Origin: Archegozetes longisetosus
Taxonomy: Eukaryota > Arthropoda > Arachnida > Sarcoptiformes > Trhypochthoniidae
Reading direction: 5' to 3'
DNA: 64,000 nt
NCBI GenBank assembly: GCA_018873245.2
Contig: JAEMBT020000001.1
Span: forward strand, 8,698,220 to 8,762,219
The notes beneath the pieces were generated by a model, which was given only the letters and a program-made list of their open reading frames with translations, was not told the DNA's origin and made no database searches. The position numbers and the translations under genes are program-made. Positions 50,186-62,295 of this stretch are shown here, in pieces. Numbering within the stretch: the first letter of the stretch is position 1; each line of letters begins with the position of its first letter.

Positions 50186-51490
50186 TTAAATAATTACCTC
50201 ATAGCACCGGAAATAATTAATAGTAAATAATTTCCAACACGAAAATCCAATTCTTTTCCGACCAACTCTTTCTATGAATACCAGTAACTATTGAAAGTTG
50301 ATGAACAAATTGAAGAAATTAATTTTTCTATAGATACTTTGAGTCTTCTAAAAGCTGACATTACCTTATTATCTCCTAAGCTATAGAACAAAATTTTGTC
50401 ATTACCTTAATTTGATTCGAGACGGAGTTACGAAAAACCAGTCTAAAACTTCTTCTGAAGCAAGGATTTGAATCAGAAGCTATTAGTCCATTCAATATTT
50501 TATAGACCTCATTCGCTTCGAAACTGACTGATGAGGCAGTATTTATGATAATAATAAAGCCAAGAATTTCAATTATAAGTGTATATCCTAAAACAATTTT
50601 CAAAATTATATTTATCTCGAAGAATAAAAACTGTATAGACCGGAAATAATGAATGAACCATAGAACAACCAAATTGTTAACAAGTATTTTGACCAAAAAC
50701 TCTCATTATATTCATTGATTTCAGAATATACTGAATATAGTGAACTAATATCACGTACAATAAATTTATGTCTCCTTTCATGTTTGACTATTGAAATCTG
50801 ATGATTCGAATCTTTGAGTTTGATTTTAATATATTCACAAATAATTAAAAAATACGCGATTTGCCATAAGTTAATTAAATATATATAATAGCAACACCAC
50901 GTCATCAGTAAACAGTTAGGAATACCGAACACAATCACTTCTATAACTGAGCATTTCATAAAATACATCGACATGAAAGCCATGAATACCAATATAGGCA
51001 GTAGTTTCTCAGTTGCTAGTTTACAGGCAAAAAACAAAGTTTTTGATAGTTTTATTAGTTTCAAGATTTGTTGTTTATTTGTTAACCCAATACTTTTTGG
51101 TGAAACCAAACCCGAAATCATTTCAAATACTTTAAGATAATCAGGTTTAATGTCATCCTTGTAATTATAATAATATATCAATTGTGAAGATAGAGCCAAG
51201 AGTTGATAAAAAGTAATTGCAATAATAAAATGGATTCTTATGTCGACTAAATAAGACCAATCTCCAATAATTATGGGAAAATATTTATTTTCCACCCTAA
51301 AAACTAATGGAACCAAAGTTTTCGTCATAGAGATAATAATAATCGTGAAAACTAATTTAGGCTCATTAAATTTAGATCTTTTTGTGGGATTTGTAGAAGT
51401 CAGACATAACCCGATTCTATACAAATGAGTTTCAGCCGATTCTAATACAACTTCATTCGACAAAACTTGATTTGCATCAAATGTGTCCAT
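50186..51490 (-). pseudogene. Gustatory-receptor-like subfamily A, copy A2, frameshifted
   Basis: The sequence is homologous to A1 along its whole length: exon 1 at 51490-50406 and exon 2 remnant at 50257-50186. The frame from the start codon (MDTFDANQVLSNE) stays open for 292 codons to 50612, then a one-base deletion near 50626-50630, within the TM5 region, shifts it. The correct frame resumes with FEINIILKIVLG and runs to the donor AAG|GTAATG. Two further lesions: the exon 2 acceptor CAG of A1 and A3 is CGG here, and exon 2 stops early after YEVII. Three independent defects make a sequencing error unlikely. The rest is well preserved, so inactivation is recent. Confidence 0.82.
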
Positions 51491-52408
51491 TTTCTGTTAA
51501 TATAATGCGATATAAATTCTATTCAGTAAATAATTTATTTCATTTGTTGAAACCTAACCTAGTTTAATGAGTTAAAAAACTAAATTTAGATAAGTCAAAT
51601 TTATGTTTGACGAAAATTAATTGCTTATTTTAGAACTTTAAGTATTTGAATTTTTATTTGAAGGAGATGTTTCGTTACTTAGTAACCTCATTCGAAATAT
51701 AATTGTTTTTAGGATCAATAATTTTTTGTGAATTTCATCATTAAGTTCAAAACTATTTAAAATGTAAAATGTCAGTCAGTTTAAATAAAAATTTTTCAAA
51801 TTAATATTTCTTATATTGATCCATTTTAGAAAATTTAATTTTGAATCCCTTAGCACTTGTCAGGTTAAAAACGTTGTTGCTTTTACTTGGAATTCAAACC
51901 CAGCGACCTGATCTTTTAAATTTTAGTTTAAATGATAGAAAACCCCTTTTATTTAGTTATAACATTTGCTCAAAAATTTTCGTCTAACATCACTCTTATT
52001 TAAGTTCCCATTTGTAGCCACTGGATGTTTGTTTATCGTCGTATAATTCACTTCTCTGCATCTCTGAATTGTTGTGCAATGCATTATAAGGTCATTGTTA
52101 TTGCTGCAAACTCCTCAAAAACTAAACACTAAATGCAATATAAATATGAGGCAAGAAATGGTACCGAAGCACTCGGTAGGTAACGACGACTCGATGATCA
52201 GGTATTAAAGATGAATCTGATAATCATACCAATTAATTATTTATAAATTTATCACTTAATCTTCAAATCATTAAAGAAAATTCTCTTAATATTTCAATTA
52301 ATTCTGATTATATTTTTAGAGAATATTTATAACTGTGTAGTTGGAAAATAGAGTTTATTATTGCACTTTGCATACAAACTCAGAATCAATCGTATATTTA
52401 TATAACCT
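51491..52408. other. Spacer upstream of pseudogene A2
   Basis: The first roughly 60 bp match the 5' flank of A1 and A3 (TTAACA before the start codon). Nothing else is supported. Confidence 0.45.
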
Positions 52409-52514
52409 TATGTTTCCTTATAGTTTGTGCAAATTTTCATAGTAGTAATAATTAAGATCACGACTTAATTATTACCACTATGAAAATTTGTAAAATCTAC
52501 AAGGAAATATATTC
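52409..52514. repeat. Hairpin inverted repeat
   Basis: Arms of about 47 bp: CAAATTTTCATAGTAGTAAT on the left, with its near-perfect inverse on the right, separated by about 6 bp. Probably a small foldback MITE. Confidence 0.7.
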
Positions 52515-52619
52515 ATAAATATGTTCTTTTTCAATCTTATTTTCGTTCATTTTTTATGATTAGTGATAAAAAATTAAAGACTATTTAGTTATCTTCACTT
52601 TTTTCATTGTAAAGATAAC

Positions 52620-52720
52620 TTTTGTACGATGACATTTTTGCAAGGTGACATTTGTCTACCGGCAACATTATTTTCGGCGACATTATTGGCGGCTACATTT
52701 TTGGGGCGACATTATGACGT
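52620..52720. repeat. Degenerate 15-bp GCGACATTATTTT-like tandem array
   Basis: About six diverged units on the theme GGCGACATTATTTTC. Unit size and style resemble the arrays at 47.8, 48.5 and 62.2 kb, but there is no inverted partner close by. Possibly one arm of a broken foldback-type element. Confidence 0.5.
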
Positions 52721-54539
52721 GGAAGCCTTTTCTCATAATAAATCTCAATTTAAATTTCATTTGTAAGGATGAAATGTATTTGTCTAAGTACGACTTCTTA
52801 CACTTTAAGAATCCTAATCGTTGTAAAAATTACTTCAAGTAGAAATCGATACCTTATAATTTTTAAACACATAATCTTTATTTTATATAAAAAATCCACT
52901 AAAATCAAGACTTCTACAGCTCCCTACTCTACCTTGTGAGTCAAAATATATAGTTTTTATTTCTTGCGAATGATTGGAACCTCAGTAAAAAAAATTCCAA
53001 ATAGTCAACTTTCGAAGTAAGGTTATTAGATTTTCGAAAATTTTTTACCCAAATTCCAGTCATTTGTGGGAACTAAAAGACTATATATTAGAACTTGGTA
53101 TGAGCTATAGTTAGGAATATACAAGATTCGTGTCAGTAAAGTCTGGCCGAGAAAAGTCTACACGGATCAAGCTTATTATTAGAAAACATAATAATATTTA
53201 ATGCAATTAAATAATCGGCAAATATTTCGAAATTTGAACTTATTTTGTAAGAAATGTACTTATGATCTTTAGTGGGTTATCAATTGAAAGAATGAACAAA
53301 CAGTTGTTATATGACCTCATATTTCAGTTATATAATTAAAAGTTGACTCTTATTTCCCAATTGATGTTTCGATATCATTAATTATCTATTAATAGTATTT
53401 GAAATTTCTATTCTTGTTCAAAAAACAACTTTTCCATTTGAATTTAATGATGGTATTTACGAGTTCTCATATGATTATTTGATAAAAATGTCTTCATCAT
53501 CATTGACCTGATTTCGATATAAACTTCAAAAATAATAAGTTCCATTTTCTCTTTTACAAGAAGTAATTTCTGAATTTCGAAAAATTCAGAAATAATAAAC
53601 CTTATTTTCTCTTTATGCTTTTGATTTTATCCAGATTAATGTGAGTTTTCTTTCCATTAGGCTTGAGTCTACAGGATCGGCGTCTTTTGTAGGATCATCT
53701 TTATTTTTCTAACAATAGTAGTCCTGGAGGTAATTTTATCAGATTTCAGATTTTATACTCGAGTTTGTTTGATTTTATATCTAAATAATATACTTTACTT
53801 AGGGTGACTCCAAGAGAAGCAACTTTGAATTGGAAAAAACAGTAATTTCGCTTCAAAACGAGTATTTAATTACTTTGAGAAAACGATGCTTCATCTCTTC
53901 AGAATCTGTAGATTCATACACTAAGTAAAGTGTAATACTTGTTCTGATCTTCAACTATTTTTCTTCAGCTCTGAGGTAAAGTAAAGCAGTAACATTCATT
54001 TCTAAATATCTTTAGATTATAATTTTGCTGATTGAAAGAAATTCATTTCGCTATTTGATGAAAATGAAATTATTTAATATGCAAACAAAACAAAAATAAA
54101 ATTCAAAGATACTTTAATATGTGGCCTAATATTTCATATTTCACAAAAGACTTAATGGATTCGATGCAAAGTTTCATATTCGACAAATTTTTGAAAATAT
54201 CGTACTTAATCCCATTTTCGATATTTTTGACTGTCCTGAAATAAATCCATGAAAGAAAATAAGATCAAGTAATTCTGATTAAATTACCTAAATTACCTAT
54301 TTATCTATGAATATCATTCAAATTTTCAACTTAAAAGATGTGCTATATTTCAAATGTAAGGAAAAATTAAAATGCAAGTCAAACCTATAGCTGATGAAAC
54401 TGTTTCCTGACAGCCTCAGAATAAGTGCCAAATACCATTCATTTTCAGTCAGTATTCGATATTTAACCATGTTAGTTTCAAGAAATATAACATGACGAGA
54501 TCAATGGCTTGTTGGACGAATATTTTCTTAAGCTTTTGA
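52721..54539. other. AT-rich spacer
   Basis: No supported feature, except that about 54380-54480 resembles the 3' flank of receptor A1. Confidence 0.45.
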
Positions 54540-55096
54540 TAAAATTGAATTAATTCAAAAATAACTAGATAACTACTTTATAATATCAGAAGTAATTAAT
54601 AGTAAATAATTTCTAAGATGAAAATCCAACTCTTTCTATGAATGTCATTAACTATTAATCAGAAATTAATAATCAAAGTGAAGAAATTATTTTTGCTATA
54701 AATGTTTGAATATCTTCTAAAAACTTGTATTTTCTAATCATTCTGGGCTATATAAAAAAATTGTTTCTTATAATCCTTAATTTCACTCAAGATAGCATTA
54801 TGGAAGGTTGATCTAAAAGTATGTCTGAAAATAGCTTCAATATTCGTGAGTTATTCAATATTTGTAGGTTTTATTTGTTTCTAAATTGACTGATAAACCA
54901 GCGCCTTTCATAATAATAAAGTTAACAGTAAATATTATGACATATACAACAAATTTTATATAATTATAATCGTTTCGAAGCTGTACATAAGAAAAAAATG
55001 ACCGAACCACAGATTGACAAAATCATCAACAAGTACTTCGACCAAAATTCTCTTTATATTCATTGATTTGAAAATACAATGAAAATAGACCCAAAC
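54540..55096 (-). pseudogene. Gustatory-receptor-like subfamily A, copy A4, 5'-truncated remnant
   Basis: The minus strand aligns to the last third of A1-A3: the TM5-TM6 region, the loop before the splice site, and the exon 2 region (VGFS, then KLFTINYF) with several stops and frameshifts. It is cut at its 5' side exactly where a mariner-type element begins (TA at 55097-55098). The upstream two-thirds of the gene was not found beyond that element. It is more diverged than A2, so older. Confidence 0.75.
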
Positions 55097-55098
55097 TA

Positions 55099-55591
55099 CA
55101 GATTGTCCAAAATAAAACTAAACTAAAACTTTGAGTACAATTTTTCTTTAATATTACGCATCGATTAGATGAAGCTTATGAATAAAGTTTGAAACAAGTA
55201 AAAGAAAAGTTAACTTCTTAATCATAATGTTTGAGATAAAAACAAAAGTAGTATTTAAAATAGTGTTCTCAATAAAGCAAAGAGTTCTTGTTTGTAGAAC
55301 TTAATTGTTAACTAAATCTTGTGATCGAACTAGAGAAGAATTTGCCAATAAATTTGGTAAAAAAGGACCAACGAATGCCACTATTATTGACATTAATAGC
55401 ATTAATAAGAATATGCTGTAGAGAACATTTCTAAACACTATTCTTTTTTACCATTTTAGGTTAATAGAAGTTCATGTTGATAGATCAAGTTTTCAGTATA
55501 TGAAAAATTGATATTACTCGCGATTAAAACATCAAATTGTGAAAAGCCTTTAACTGCTCTGTCTGGGTTTAGTTTTATTTTGGACAATTTG
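55099..55591. mobile_element. Mariner-type non-autonomous element with TA flanks
   Basis: The tips are CAGATTGTCCAAAATAAAAC and the inverse of CAAATTGTCCAAAATAAAAC, each bordered by TA (55097-55098 and 55592-55593). The interior retains a degraded plus-strand stretch, with REEFANKFGKKGPTNATI, like the helix-turn-helix N-terminus of mariner-family transposases. It is thus an internally deleted copy rather than a pure MITE. Confidence 0.75.
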
Positions 55592-55593
55592 TA

Positions 55594-56090
55594 TTTTAGC
55601 CTAACATAAGTATTTTATTTGAAAAGAATAACATAAGTAAAAATAACATACATTCATGAAGTGAAACTAAAATATGATGGACTATGTAGAATTTTTTCTA
55701 CATTATATAGCTTATTGTTTACCTAAATTTGATAATTTAAGACTTGAAACACTTTTTCGGTTATTTATTCATATTAGCGTAATTACTACAACCATATTAC
55801 AGTGAACGCTATTACAATTTATATTACAAAAAAGTTTTATTATAAATCATAAAATGTTAATTAATCTAATGTCATTAATCCAAAATTTTAATTGAGAATG
55901 TGTATTAGAATGTAACAAAAAGTTCAAATACAGGTGAAACATAACTCATGAAGAAATTTTCTGATAGTTGTCCATAACAGTGAATCTTTTCTTGCAATAT
56001 TGAATATTCAACTTGAAATTTGTATTATTTTCGTGAAAAGTAATACCATTAAAGTAATGATCTGTTGAAAATTAAAAAAAACTTTTGAAA
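55594..56090. other. Spacer / 3' flank of receptor A3
   Basis: About 55920-56090 is related to the downstream sequence of A1 and A2. No gene. Confidence 0.45.
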
Positions 56091-57415
56091 TTATTGAGCT
56101 AAATTGCACATTATTGAAAAAATGATTACTTCATAGCATCGAAAATAATTGATAGTGAATAATTTCCAACACGAAAATCCTACCCTTTTCTGAGCAACTC
56201 TTTCTATGAATGCCATTAACTATTTATCAAATAACAAATTGAAAAATTATGCTTACAATAAATATTTTAAATTTTCTAAAACTGATATTTAATTATTATT
56301 TTCTAAGCTATAGAACGAAATTTTGTCATTACCTTAATTTGACTCGAGATAAAATTATTAAAAGTCAATCTAAAAATTCTTCTGAAATAAGATGTTGGTT
56401 GAGAAGCCACCAGTTTATTCAATGTTTTATAGATTTTATTCGCTTCGAAATTCACTGACGAGGCAGTATTTATGGTAATCATATAACTAAGAATTATAAT
56501 TATTAACCCATATGTGGTTAAAGTTTGCAGAATTATATTAATTTCGAAGAATAGAATGCCATACAAAAAGAAAATAATGACAGAACTATAGATCAACCAA
56601 ATAGTTAAGTATTTCGACCAAAGATTTTCATTGTATTCATGAATTTCAGAGTATAATGAATTCAATGAACTAATATTTCTAACAATACATTCGTGACTTC
56701 TTTTACCTTTCATTATTAGAATTTGATTATTGGACTGTTTCAGTTTAATTATAATGTATTTGCAAATAATGAAGAAATATATGACTTGCCATAAGTTAAT
56801 TGAAAGAGTATAATAACAACACCACGTCAACAATAGATTGTTAGGAATACCAAATATAATTGTTTCTATGACTGAGCATTTCATAAAATATATCGACATA
56901 AGACAAATGAATATGAATATTGGTAATAATTTCTCAGTAGTCAGTTTACAAACAAAAAACAAATCTTTTGATAGTTTTATCAATTCCAAGATTTGTTGTT
57001 TATTTGTTAACCCAATACCTTTTGGTGAAATCAAACCTGACATCATTTCAAATACTTTAAGATAATTAGGTTTAATGTCATTCTTGTAATTATAATAGTA
57101 AATCAGTTGTGAAAAAAGAGCCAACAACTGATAAAGAACTGTAGTAATGATGAGATGGATTCTTAGGTCGATTAAATAAGACAAGTCTCCAATAATTATG
57201 GAAAAATATTCATTTTTTCTTTCGAGAAGTAATGGAACCAAAATTTTTGTCATTGAGATAATAATAACTGTGAAAACTAATTTAGGATCATTGAATTTGG
57301 ATCTGTTTGTAGGATTTACAGAAGTCAGACATAATCCGATTCTATACAAATGAGTTTCAGCAGAATCTAATACAACTTCATTCGACAAAACTTGACTTGC
57401 ATCAAACGTGTCCAT
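56091..57415 (-). CDS. Gustatory-receptor-like 7TM chemoreceptor, subfamily A, copy A3
   Basis: Exon 1 (57415-56333, 361 codons, same length as A1) ends at AAG|GTAATG. Exon 2 (56189-56091, acceptor GCTCAG, 143-bp intron) encodes VGFSCWKLFTINYF, then a short hydrophobic tail ending NLAQ, giving 393 residues. The six membrane segments of exon 1 match A1. In the first 24 codons of exon 2, nine of the eleven differences from A1 are silent, which argues that the exon is translated and under constraint. No disabling change is seen. It is in opposite orientation to A1, about 22 kb away. Probable chemoreceptor, ligand unknown. Confidence 0.82.
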
Positions 57416-58122
57416 TTTTATGTTAAAATAATATATCTAAATTCTATTCAGTAAATAAGTAAATTCAGTCAATAAATTCAGTAAATGAATTGTTAAAACC
57501 TAACCTAATTTTCTGCACAAAAATATGTTATAGAATACTAGCTTTTGTTAAGTCGAAGTTATATTTTAGAAGAATAATTAGATTTTCTACTTATTAAGTT
57601 TCTACTGTTTCTACTCTCTACTTTCTTGTTAATATACCTATTTTGAACTCTAAATAATTGAATTTTTATACGAGTGACGCATTTCGTTACCTAATGTATT
57701 CTTTCGAAAAATTATGTAATTGTTTTGATGATCAATAATTTTTTCGCAATTCCCAATTTTATTATTAAGTTGAGGAATATCTAAAATTAAAATATGAAAT
57801 ATTGGTCAGTTTACCTGAAAAATTTTCTAATTAATAATGTTATATTGATTTATTTTAGTGAATTAAAGATTGAATCCTTCGATGCATATTATGTTAAAAA
57901 TGTTGCTACTTGGAAAATGATACAAATGTCTATATAGAAAGCTTATATCGAAAATCTCTGGACACGTAAGGTCTAGTTCAACTGATACTAAAATTATACC
58001 CACTTTTAAATTTTGGTTCCATTTATTGTATTGAAAATGCTGTACGTGCTAACAAATTATCAGATGTTTCACAACTGCTATAACTGCATTCTACTAACCA
58101 TGAACTTTACAATAATAACTTT
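57416..58122. other. Spacer upstream of receptor A3
   Basis: Nearest the gene it shares TTTTAACATAAAAATGG with A1, so the proximal promoter was duplicated too. No other feature. Confidence 0.45.
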
Positions 58123-58275
58123 TGATCAGAACTAGGATCATTAATATTTACCCCATATTGCAATAAAACTAAGGCGAGTGCTAAATGGTCGTACTAAACT
58201 GCTAAATGCAATAATGTTTTGCCATCAATATTATAAGCATTTATTTCTGCACCCTCATTAATGTAATTTATTAAC
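58123..58275 (-). pseudogene. Ankyrin-repeat gene fragment
   Basis: On the minus strand one frame reads GAEINAYNIDGKTLLHLAV, a stop, then DHLALALVLLQYGVNIND. This is an ankyrin repeat (consensus G-x-T-x-LHxAA ... LLxxGAxx) followed by the start of the next. An in-frame stop and the short length show a dead fragment. Its parent gene is not in the window. Confidence 0.65.
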
Positions 58276-58579
58276 CCATATAACTTTCTTTTATATAATC
58301 AAATAGTTTATCAATTATATTAACCCTCAAACAGTAAACGATTTAGATTTACGATTTTAGTAATTTAGAGTCTTTTGGGCCCATCTATTGATTATGTGCA
58401 GACTTATTAACTTGTAATTTGAGGGAAAGTACTATATTTTTAAAAGCTTATAATACTGTACATTTTAATCCATTTATCAAAGTTTCTAATATTAAAATAT
58501 TTAAGGCAAAAATTTTTTATATTAGATAATATTTCTGATGAAAATAAATCAATAATAATTCCAAAATAATTCAAATATT

Positions 58580-60060
58580 TTTAACAGTATTCTTTTAAAT
58601 CTTTATCATTATAAGCATTGCAATGGATACTTTGGCATTTAGTAGAAATAGGATTATCACATGCGTTGCAAAAGGTTCGAGACTTATTATTATCTGATCA
58701 ACATTCATAACATCGAACTCTTTTTTGTAATATGTTCTCTCTCTTAATTCTTTTCTTTGAAGGTTCTGAAGTTATATATAGTTTACTTATCTGTTGTTTC
58801 ATAAAATAATGGTAAATTAGATATTCTGAGTCTCGTGACTGTTTGAAGCGTTGTTAAACTTTTAGCTAATGATTCAATAAATTCTCTCCTATTGATAAGT
58901 ATTTTACTCGTGATATTAAACTGAATGAAAGCATTGAATGATGCAATATCAAGCATTCAAGAGAAGACTGATAGTGGCTATCGTTTCGTTTTGCAACTCA
59001 CACTGTAATTAGATATCATTTGATCAAATGTATCTACACCTGACTTATTTTTATTATAATATATGATTTCTGGCTTTTACTTTTTCTCGTTCTCAACGAT
59101 ATTAGAATCAGTATACATAGAACTAATTAAATGGCTTTTCCTTTTTTCAGGACACATAATGTTAAAGTTATGCTGTCAGTCAAAGCAAATAGACTCGAAT
59201 AGACTTCATGTTTGAATTTTCTTTGAACTCAGTTGGTATATTTGATTTATTTTGCTCAATGGTTCCAACAAGTGTCAGTTTTCTTTGAAGTAAATCTTCC
59301 TCCAGTTTCACAGAAGTAAACCAATTATTAGTAGTTATGTTATGCCCAGTATTTTTAATCTTTTCACTCAACTCTAAGACTGTATTTTCTAATGTGAGCC
59401 ACTAAGATCATTTCCTCAATATGTGACCGCATTTGACATATATTTATTTACCGAATCACACAACTTGAAAATTTTTATACCATACTTTGGTCGATGCTTT
59501 CGGCATGTATCGTACAACGGCCTCTAAAATACCTCAACATTTCATCAATTGTGACACTTTCTAACAAAGAGTATATACTTTTAAAATTACTGATCAATTC
59601 ATCCTATATTTCTTTAATTGCAAAAATTCTACAGGTTTGTGACCTGTTATCTCCAGTATTCTTGCCATTAAATCTCAAACAACAAATAAGAAATTCAAAT
59701 CTTATTTGACTCATCACAAGTCTAAATATGAGAGTTCTAAAGCTATTATTCTTCCTTAAGTCATTCAAATTCGTTTATCCACTACCTTATAGTCCAGCAG
59801 CTAATAAAAGTCTAAAACCGCTTCAATTTCAGATTTATTAGTGAGACTTATGAAACCTTCAGAGTTTTCAAACGGCTTGTATTTGCTTTTATTTCTACAA
59901 ATCTCTTCATTTGTATGTAAAGCAATAATACTAATTATTTTTCATTTATAAACAATTCAAATGAATTCATTGCTGTCTTTATATTTTTGTCTTCATTTCT
60001 CAAACCAGAAGCATCTGACAATATATTTTGTTTAATAGTTCGATATCTTTGTGCTTTTAC
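58580..60060 (-). pseudogene. piggyBac-family transposase remnant
   Basis: Minus-strand blocks in family order, in several frames: FELFINEK with FISLTNKSEIEAVLDFY (N-terminal domain, about 59.8-60.0 kb), VTIDEMLRYFRGRCTI (catalytic Asp region, about 59.5 kb), GHNITTNNWFTSVKLEEDLL with KLTLVGTIEQNKSNIP (about 59.2-59.35 kb, open frame 59371-59180), and a C-terminal Cys-rich tail with CxxC, CNACDNP and HC (about 58.6-58.75 kb). This is the DDE_Tnp_1_7 architecture with its C-terminal zinc-binding region. Many stops and shifts separate the blocks, so it is inactive. Terminal repeats and TTAA were not located. Confidence 0.8.
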
Positions 60061-60988
60061 TGGTTTCTATACCAAAAACTTATTTTTGTGATGTATTTTT
60101 CATCTTAATCATTAATGATGAATATAGACTCGAAAACGTCGAGCCTGAGACTAGAGCCTAAATTGAAACATTGATATAATTATCATAAAACAAAAAATCT
60201 GTAATAGCATCTATTATTAATGCTTAAAAGTCAAAATAACAATATAATGCAAATAGGGATAAACCCAAAAATGAATATTTGAAAGTACAATTTAATACAA
60301 GTGATTATTGGAAGAGTTTAAACATATGGCGCTTCGAATTGTGTTGTCTATCAATTAATTTCTTCTCTTAGTTATTATTATCCTGCTTTTGAGAATATCT
60401 GTTCACTCGGAATACTGGTAGCAGTTTTGTATAGAATATCAAAAGTGAGTTTCGAAAGACAAGTGTATGAAAACTGGTGTGCTTTCCGCCAACCAATCGG
60501 TTCTTTTTCAGGCCCTTCTTCTGGATTTCGAAAATATTTATCAATTTCTTAATTAGTGTTAACTTTAAGTTTCTTATATATAGTATCTAATAATCATGAA
60601 ATAATAGTTTGAGCTCTATCAATAGATTTAGTTTTAGAGTATTGATATGTTCATCGAATATTTCCGAGATCAACTTTTCAATATTTTTCAGCCTCGATAG
60701 CCTGAGCCTGTAGGCTCGAAAAGTCGGGTTTGCGTAAAAAGTTCGCGTAGGAAAAAATTTCGCCCGAAAAATGTGCGTGTATTAAGAGTGTTCGACTACG
60801 AAAAAAGTCTGTAGTACGAAAGTCGACGAGCAAATATTTTGTATGTAAATATGATTTCTAGAAACTAAAAGTTTGAATCTAAAAGATTTTTGGAATCATC
60901 AAAGTTAATTTTATCTTCATTGAAATTATTCTAATTATATTCCAATACCTTTTAAAATACTGTGAATGCAAAATATTTTCTTACATTC

Positions 60989-61581
60989 ACATACACGTTT
61001 CCAAGAGAGTAACTAGGACAAGAAAAACGCTTGTATCTCTGCGCTAGGCGATCTTATTTTGATCCGGTTTGTTTTAAAATGTAGAAAAATGTTCAAGAAA
61101 TGTCATATTAAAATTTCATAAATTTATCTAAACTAATAATAATTTTTTTGAGAAGACAAATAAAAATCACTTTAAATTACAAATTATTATAAAAATGTAA
61201 CGCTTTATGGTAACCTACACTATGAATGACCCCCGAAGTGAGTTGCGTTGATTTTAAACAAACTGTTGTTTGAAGTGAAAGTGATTTATCATAAATTCGC
61301 GGTTGCTCAAGGAGGTCACACCCGATACTAATCGTTTAATTCTAGTTTTAATTAAATGCATTAACATTGTTTTTTTATTTAAAATTTGTGATTTTGAACG
61401 TAAACTTTCATTTACTGGTCATTAACTTTATAATTAATTGGAATAAACTTATGAAATTTTAATATGATATTTCTTGAACATTTTTCTACATTTTAAAACA
61501 AACCGGATCAAAATCAGATCACCTAGCGCAGAGATACAAGCGTTCTCCTTGTCCTAGTTACTCTTTTGGAAACGTGTATGT
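60989..61581. mobile_element. Nested element with about 130-bp inverted repeats
   Basis: Tips are ACATACACGTTTCCAA and its inverse. The arms match for about 130 bp, including GAGTAACTAGGACAAG, ATCTCTGCGCTAGG and AACCGGATCAAAAT in both. Loop of about 330 bp without coding sequence. The two arms are only slightly diverged, so the insertion is younger than the surrounding foldback element. Confidence 0.8.
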
Positions 61582-62224
61582 CTCTTATTAGAAGGCAAAG
61601 CAGAACGCGGCCTATTCTGCGAACTCAAGTAATAAAACTTTATTGCTTAAGCTCAAAAGTAGAGCTATTTTTAAGATGAATTGACAGTAAGTGTCAATTC
61701 ATCGGAATTAGCTTAAATATTTTAAGATCAATCGATTGAGACTGAACACTAATTGAAGTGAAACTCTAAACATGAGTCAAAATTTTTGGTCACAGCCCTA
61801 AACTTGTGAGTATTTAAGGGCACTCACAAGCCATACTCGAGGCTGATAAATGATTTGTTTAATCTTCTTGTCAGACGTCTTATTTTCAGTGTCCTTACTT
61901 TAAAATCTTTGTTTGTATTCTAGATCTTAAAATGAACTTTAATCTAATAACAGCTAGTATTTTGATTAGTTATTTTTTATATAATAAGTTTGTATACCTT
62001 TTGCTGTTTCTTTAAAGTCGCACTTAAGGCAATCCGACTTGGCAAGTACAGCAACAATACTTCATCGTAGATTTAACTGACTTGACTAATTCTTTATATT
62101 TTAGCATATTCAACTTTTTCAATATCTTAAATTTCTATAAACAAAATGCTAATATCATCGATTTCTTATCAAAAAAGAAATTCTGTATGAAGATTATTGG
62201 TAATTAACATGCTTAGAACCGTTT

Positions 62225-62295
62225 GGTATAGTACATTTCCCCGACAATCATTTCCTCGATAAATCGGTTCCCCGACATATCAGTTTCCTTGCTAA
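62225..62295. repeat. 15-16-bp tandem array (TTTCCCCGACAATCA-like)
   Basis: About four diverged units on the theme CATTTCCCCGACAAT. It lies within the large foldback-type element and is built like the GACATTTGTTCGTC-type arrays elsewhere in the window. Confidence 0.55.
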
